Shown in pieces: positions 45,894-50,000 of a stretch of DNA of 50,000 nt. Both the position numbers and the translations under genes were made by a program. The DNA lies in contig JABLUY010000177.1 of assembly GCA_013306675.1 (NCBI GenBank), forward strand, positions 1-50,000. The letters run 5' to 3'. The number at the start of each line of letters is the position of its first letter. Within the stretch, counting starts at the first letter, position 1. Source of the DNA: Thraustochytrium sp. TN22 (taxonomy: Eukaryota; Sar; Bigyra; Thraustochytrida; Thraustochytriidae). The notes under the pieces were generated by a model. The model saw only the letters and a list, made by a program, of their open reading frames with translations, had not been told where the DNA came from and did not search any database.

Positions 45894-47581
45894 CAGGTCG
45901 ACTTGTCCACGTGCGGCCGACTACGCTTGTACTTGAGCCCGAGAAAGGCGATGGAGCCAAAGACAAAGGCGAGAAGCGCCAGGGTCGTCGTGCTCAGCTG
46001 GCCCGGAGGGCCCTGGCCCTGGCACCGCAGCTTGAGGTCCTCCGGGAAACAGTAGCTGTGCTGCATGAAGACGTAGACGGCATCATAGTCCCAGTCCACG
46101 CTCACGGCGGCGTCCATGTCCACGCGCGCGCTGCCTGGGTGCAGCAGCTGGTCGCGGAAGGCGGCGTTGGGCCCCACAGACAGCTCGTGTGCCGCCAAGT
46201 AAGCGGCGTCCAGGCTGTCGCCGCGTAGCTTCGGCCGCGCAGCGTCATCGCCGGGCTGGCACGCGCGGCATTTGTAGCGCTCCGGAAAGACAGGTCGCGT
46301 CTCGCTGCCGTCCTCCGTGTTGAGGCGCTTGGAGACCGCGTTGTGCTCGGCCCAGAGCCAGAGCGCAAGCGCGCGCGAGGCAGGCACCCCGAGCGCGCGC
46401 GCACGCTCCAAGATGTCCTTCTCCGGCGCCGGATTGCTCTGCAGAAAATGCCGCGCGCAATGCGTGCACGAGAAGAAGTGGCGGATGAAGCCCACCATGG
46501 CTGCCACCGTACGGTCCGGCGAGGCGCCCCCGGCCCCACTGCTCAGCGACAGCACGTGCAGCAGCTTCCAGAGCGCGCACGGATAGCCGCCACGCGGGGC
46601 TGCGCAAGAAAGCCAAACGGCCTGCCACTTGCCGCGCCGCCGCGAAAAGCGCGCAAAGTCCCACGCCTCGAGCGCCGCGTCAAAGTCTTCGCTCGTCAGC
46701 CGCGGGCTCTCGCCGCGCCGCTCGCGCTCCTTGAGCGACCTGAGCAGCTTCTCCAGCTGTGCGCGCTCACGTGTGCCCGGGAACGACTCGCGCAGCACGT
46801 TCAGCCACGCGTAGAGCGCGGTCAGTGCCTCGCCCGTCAGCTCCGTGCGTCCCAAAAAGACCCCCGTCTCCAGCCCGAACCGCACGGCCGTCGCCAGGTC
46901 GTGCCGCATGAGCTCCTTGGGCGGCAGCGGATTCCCGTGCGCGTCCGTGGACAGCGCCGCGGCCTCGTCCACCTCCGAGCCGGCCGTGAGGTCGTCCACC
47001 GCCGCCCTGGCACCCGCGCCGCCATCTTTCTGGGCTCCCCCGGAGGCCTCGACCTCCTCCTCCCCGGCCTCCTCCTCCTCCTCCTCGCCCGTTCCCTCGC
47101 GAGACTCCGCGGCCAGCGCAGCGGCGGCCGACCTCACGGCGGCCGCATCGCAGCTCCGGTCTGTGGATTCCACCCAGCGCAGCACTTCGGTCAGATCCTC
47201 GGCCAGCAGCTCGCCCGTCTCGGGCCTGCCCAGGTCGCTGCCCTGGCCGAAGCCGACCAGGTGCGGCACGTCGCGGACGTTGTAGCGAGTGCACTCGTCC
47301 CTGTACGTGTCGCAGTTCACCGCCACGAACCGCGTGCGGGCGCAGCCGGCATGCTCCGCGGCAGCGGCGGCAGCCGACCACCGCGGCGCGAACTGCCGGC
47401 ATCCGCCACACGAGCCCGAGTAGAAGTTCACCACAACGGCGCCGTCGCGCTCCACGCCGGCCTGCGCGCGCAGCCACGCCGGCCCTACGTCAAGGCCGTC
47501 CTGCTGGAACAGATCATCGCCGGCTGCGGGCGCCACCAGCACAGCGGCCGCCGCTGCCGCTGCCAGCACCAGCCGCACCAT
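45893..47581 (-). CDS. QSOX: quiescin sulfhydryl oxidase (thioredoxin + Erv/ALR fusion)
   Basis: 562 residues. It makes disulfide bonds in secreted proteins, passing electrons from substrate thiols to oxygen through FAD. A signal peptide (1-21) leads to a thioredoxin domain with active site CGGC (58-61) and the cis-Pro region RDVPHLVGF. A Glu-rich spacer follows (about 160-180), then helices, then the FAD-binding Erv domain (about 315-480) with GGYPCALWKLLHVLS, CTHC, WAEHNAVSKRLN and a distal CRAC. A C-terminal membrane helix (about 534-553) and basic tail complete the QSOX layout. Plant and protist QSOX have a single thioredoxin domain, as here. The usual CGHC is CGGC. The start is an ATG at 47581; the frame opens earlier at a GTG. 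A TATA box lies 80 bases upstream. It sits in antiparallel orientation between two sulfotransferase genes. Confidence 0.93.
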   Translation of the reverse strand: MVRLVLAAAAAAAVLVAPAAGDDLFQQDGLDVGPAWLRAQAGVERDGAVVVNFYSGSCGGCRQFAPRWSAAAAAAEHAGCARTRFVAVNCDTYRDECTRYNVRDVPHLVGFGQGSDLGRPETGELLAEDLTEVLRWVESTDRSCDAAAVRSAAAALAAESREGTGEEEEEEAGEEEVEASGGAQKDGGAGARAAVDDLTAGSEVDEAAALSTDAHGNPLPPKELMRHDLATAVRFGLETGVFLGRTELTGEALTALYAWLNVLRESFPGTRERAQLEKLLRSLKERERRGESPRLTSEDFDAALEAWDFARFSRRRGKWQAVWLSCAAPRGGYPCALWKLLHVLSLSSGAGGASPDRTVAAMVGFIRHFFSCTHCARHFLQSNPAPEKDILERARALGVPASRALALWLWAEHNAVSKRLNTEDGSETRPVFPERYKCRACQPGDDAARPKLRGDSLDAAYLAAHELSVGPNAAFRDQLLHPGSARVDMDAAVSVDWDYDAVYVFMQHSYCFPEDLKLRCQGQGPPGQLSTTTLALLAFVFGSIAFLGLKYKRSRPHVDKST

Positions 47582-47660
47582 GCCGGCGCGGAGGGTTGTG
47601 GTCTGCAGATCATGATGGAGATGCCGAACGATGCTTGACTCGGATGTGCCCAAGGACACG

Positions 47661-47667
47661 TTTTATA
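47661..47667 (-). promoter_or_regulatory. TATA box for QSOX
   Basis: The sequence GTGTATAAAACGTG on the minus strand contains TATAAAA, 80 bases upstream of the QSOX ATG, in otherwise GC-rich DNA. It is the clearest TATA element in the window. Confidence 0.6.
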
Positions 47668-47838
47668 CACGGTGGACGCCGTCTCAAAGACGTCTCCTCA
47701 CGGCACACTCTAGCTCCTAGCTAGGCCTGCTCAGGTCGGAGAAGAAGAAGTTTGAGAGAGTGAGAGGCGCACGCCGAAGGGGAACGTCAAACCGCCGCGC
47801 TGGCAAGCCCTCAACGCCGTCGAGCTTGCATTGCAGAG

Positions 47839-48957
47839 ATGGGCGCTAGGCACTGCGCGCGCAACGCGGCGCTGGTGGCGCTTCTGCTGGCCGTTGCGCT
47901 CGCGGCGCTGGCCGCACATCCGGACTGGGCGCTGCACACGTTGCCCATCCCGCTCGGTTTCATTGTCTACATGACTGTCCAGAAGGTGCCGCCGCTCATG
48001 GACGGTTCCGTCCTTGTTAATGAGACGCGCTTCCGAATGTGGGCCAAGCCAAATGATGTGATCGTCGCCGTCCCAGCCAAGAGTGGCACCACGTTTCTCC
48101 TCAACATCGTCCACCAGCTACGTGTGCACGACCAGCCGCAGCTCGCAGAGGAGTTCGCGGACATCGCCATGGTGACACCGTGGCTCGAGCAGCGGCCCTT
48201 CCCCGGCGCCTCTTTCGAGGAGCACTGGGCCATTCTCAACAAGTACAAGGCTTGGTGGGATGATGACGCTTACCCCTACCGAGCCTACAAGACCCACTTC
48301 TCGCCGCACAGCCCTGGCTCGCACAATGACCGCGTAGCCATGCCGATCATCCTCCCTTTCAAGCGCGATCTGCGCTACATCGTCTGTGTGCGCAACCCGG
48401 TAGACCAGCTCGAGTCACTTCTGCACTTCTTTACGAGCTTTGACGAGGATGTATTACGCACGTGGAACATGCCGCGCCTACGACCTTCGCTGGTCAAGTC
48501 CTATTTCTGGTCAGACAAGCACGACGCGGCAAGCTATCTGCAGGCCTGGAAGCCCTTTCTCAACGAGCCTAACGTGCTCCTGCTGCACTACGCAGACCTC
48601 GTCTCGGACACGGACACCTGGATTCGTCGCATCGCCTCCTTCCTCCACCTTGACATCCCGGACGATGCGTGGCCGCTCATCTTCCGCCGCGTCTCGCGCG
48701 AGGTCATGAAAGCCAACAATCACCGCTTCACCTACAAATACCCCGACTTCCCGATCTTCACCAAGTCGCTCGTGCGCAGTGCGTCATCATCCCGCTCGTT
48801 CGTCTCTTGGGAGGAGGCCAGCGCTTATCTCGAGTCTCTTCGCAAGACCGTCGACCCGGACGTCTTCGCCTACGCGACCCAAGGCGGCGAGCACGCCCGA
48901 AAGGCTCTTCTGAGTGCTGGCACCGCCGAGGAGAATGCTGGCGCGTCCCCTCTCTGA
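47839..48957 (+). CDS. secretory sulfotransferase, copy 2
   Basis: 372 residues, homologous along its length to copy 1. The N-terminal hydrophobic helix (about 10-28) is followed by the shared LHTLPIPLGFIVYM segment and VLVNETRFRMWAKPND. The PAPS loop PAKSGTTF (79-86), the KTHF motif with the presumed catalytic His (H153) and LRYIVCVRNPVDQLES with LHFFTSF (178-201) are all intact, so this looks like an active PAPS-dependent sulfotransferase of the secretory pathway. The N-terminus is nearly identical to the partial copy 3, so those two are the most recent duplicates. Probable role in sulfating polysaccharide or surface glycans (inference). Confidence 0.88.
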   Translation: MGARHCARNAALVALLLAVALAALAAHPDWALHTLPIPLGFIVYMTVQKVPPLMDGSVLVNETRFRMWAKPNDVIVAVPAKSGTTFLLNIVHQLRVHDQPQLAEEFADIAMVTPWLEQRPFPGASFEEHWAILNKYKAWWDDDAYPYRAYKTHFSPHSPGSHNDRVAMPIILPFKRDLRYIVCVRNPVDQLESLLHFFTSFDEDVLRTWNMPRLRPSLVKSYFWSDKHDAASYLQAWKPFLNEPNVLLLHYADLVSDTDTWIRRIASFLHLDIPDDAWPLIFRRVSREVMKANNHRFTYKYPDFPIFTKSLVRSASSSRSFVSWEEASAYLESLRKTVDPDVFAYATQGGEHARKALLSAGTAEENAGASPL

Positions 48958-49799
48958 TATTCTTCATCGATGTTCTCCTGTTCAAGCTTGTTTCCTTGTT
49001 TGTTCAAGTTTGTTTTTCATCGGCGTACCGCCGATCATACACAGACGACTATCCTCGTTCTCAGGCTGGGACACGCCCGGGCCGACGGCCGGCGCTTTAC
49101 GAGCGAGCGAGCGAACCGGCAAAGCGACTCCGCTTACGCCCCCGACGGCCGGCGCTTTACGAGCGAGCGAGCGAACCGGCAAAGCGACTCCGCTTACGCC
49201 CCCGACGGCCGGCGCTTTACGAGCGAGCGAGCGAACCGGCAAAGCGATTCCGCTTACGCCCCGTCCATCCCGAGAGCGCGGCCGTTATAAGCGGCTGCGC
49301 GGCTGAGACGGCTGCGCGGCCGTGCGTGCGAGCTGGAGGAGAAGCAAAAGCGACGAAACCGAGGACACTGTGGCGGCTAGACGGCGGCTATGACAAATTG
49401 AAGGTCTGTGCATCGCACGCCGACGCGTAAACCATGAAGGCGAGCTTGCTTGAAGAGAAGGCCAAGTATGCCCGCCAGCATTGGTACAGACCCGCTCGCG
49501 TTGACTTCACGTACACCAGAGAGTAGCAACAGATGTCCGGTCCGCCGCCGCCCAGTTAGCCGCCAAAAAGGCCTGCAGCCAACGCGCTTCAATTGTTTTG
49601 GACGGTGCTTTCGTGCTACACGCCACGCAGCACTGCGCGGCTGTTGGGCTCGGCAGAGAGTGCTGGTACCGGGTCCCAAGCGCAAGGTGCCCCTGATGAC
49701 GCCGTTGATGGCAGTTGGTACCCGCCGGATCCCCCACTCGGAGAGCGCACCCAAAAAGTTTTTGGGGACCCACTCCGTTGGCAAACCAGGATCGCAGAG
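48958..49799. other. intergenic region with minisatellite
   Basis: 0.84 kb between sulfotransferase copies 2 and 3. The left part holds the 60-base x3 tandem repeat. The right part shows no coding signal apart from short frames. Confidence 0.6.
49081..49260. repeat. 60-bp minisatellite, three copies
   Basis: Three head-to-tail copies of exactly 60 bases, starting at 49081, 49141 and 49201. They differ only in the first bases of copy 1 and one C-to-T change in copy 3 (GCGATTCC for GCGACTCC). Each unit contains GACGGCCGGCGCTTTACGAG and GAGCGAGCGA. There are no spacers, so it is not CRISPR-like. Confidence 0.95.
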
Positions 49800-50000
49800 A
49801 TGGGCGCTACCAGGCACTGCGCGCGCAACGCGGCGCTCGTGGTGCTACTGCTGGCCGTCGCGCTCGCGGCACTGGCCGCACACCCGCACTGGGCGCTGCG
49901 CACGCTGCCCATCCCGCTCGGTGCCTTCGTCTACATGGTTGTCGAGAAGATGCCGCCGGTCATGGACGCTTCCGTCCTCGTGAATGAGACGCGCTTCGAG
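49800..50000 (+). CDS. sulfotransferase, copy 3 (partial, runs off the window)
   Basis: ATG at 49800 and 67 codons to the window edge without a stop. The peptide begins MGATRHCARNAALVVLLLAV, then LAALAAHPHWALRTLPIPLG, matching the first 67 residues of copy 2 almost residue for residue, and reaches VLVNETRFE. The catalytic part lies outside the window. Confidence 0.85.
   Translation, partial: MGATRHCARNAALVVLLLAVALAALAAHPHWALRTLPIPLGAFVYMVVEKMPPVMDASVLVNETRFE

Noticed and set aside
46343-47638. 431-codon open frame on the plus strand
   Set aside because: Antisense to QSOX, whose domains are unmistakable. The plus-strand peptide is Arg/Leu/His-rich without motifs.
49081-49260. CRISPR-like array
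   Set aside because: The three 60-base units abut directly without spacers; this is a minisatellite in eukaryotic DNA.

Overview
This is a nuclear DNA window from a GC-rich, intron-poor, flagellated protist. Genes are mostly single long exons on both strands with strong G/C at third codon positions, but two genes need GT-AG introns (39209..39325 in a dynein light chain, 41117..41177 in RanGAP). Cilium genes (IFT56, DNAL4, an EF-hand/WD40 protein), a plant-like RanGAP, a 7TM-RGS protein and secretory sulfotransferases fit a stramenopile. A labyrinthulomycete (thraustochytrid) is my best guess; this is inference, since no rRNA or other marker gene is present.

Layout. 1-6000: a GCC microsatellite, an acidic coiled-coil protein (+), then a convergent EF-hand/WD40 protein (-). 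7006-13323: a 2105-residue GHKL-ATPase (sacsin/DUF3684-like) that ends in an HExxH motif. 13655-16485: IFT56 (-) and a class II-like eIF4E (+), divergent from a shared 0.5 kb region. 16989-20339: a RanBP2-zinc-finger/ankyrin protein (-) and a 7TM-RGS protein (+). 20594-27559: three minus-strand genes, namely an RS-rich type II membrane beta-propeller protein, a long GST-like protein and NAD-dependent glycerol-3-phosphate dehydrogenase. bZIP-type palindromes lie upstream of the GST.

29235-34497 holds a duplicated secreted endonuclease I. One copy is full length with two C-terminal beta domains and a membrane anchor. The other is cut down to signal peptide plus nuclease, with remnants of the lost part downstream. 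34498-37775 holds a 2 kb GC-rich stretch, a 127-residue orphan gene and a diverged 0.1 kb direct repeat. 37776-41378 holds 6-phosphogluconolactonase (-), DNAL4 (+, two exons) and RanGAP (-, two exons).

41771-50000 is a zone of local duplication: two tandem HTATIP2-like dehydrogenases (+), then three sulfotransferase paralogues (+; the third runs off the window) with a QSOX sulfhydryl oxidase (-) between the first two. A perfectly spaced 60-bp x3 minisatellite lies between the second and third sulfotransferases. The sulfotransferases and QSOX look secretory and could act together on sulfated, disulfide-bonded surface or wall material (inference). I saw no tRNA, rRNA, CRISPR array, reverse transcriptase, integrase or transposase.
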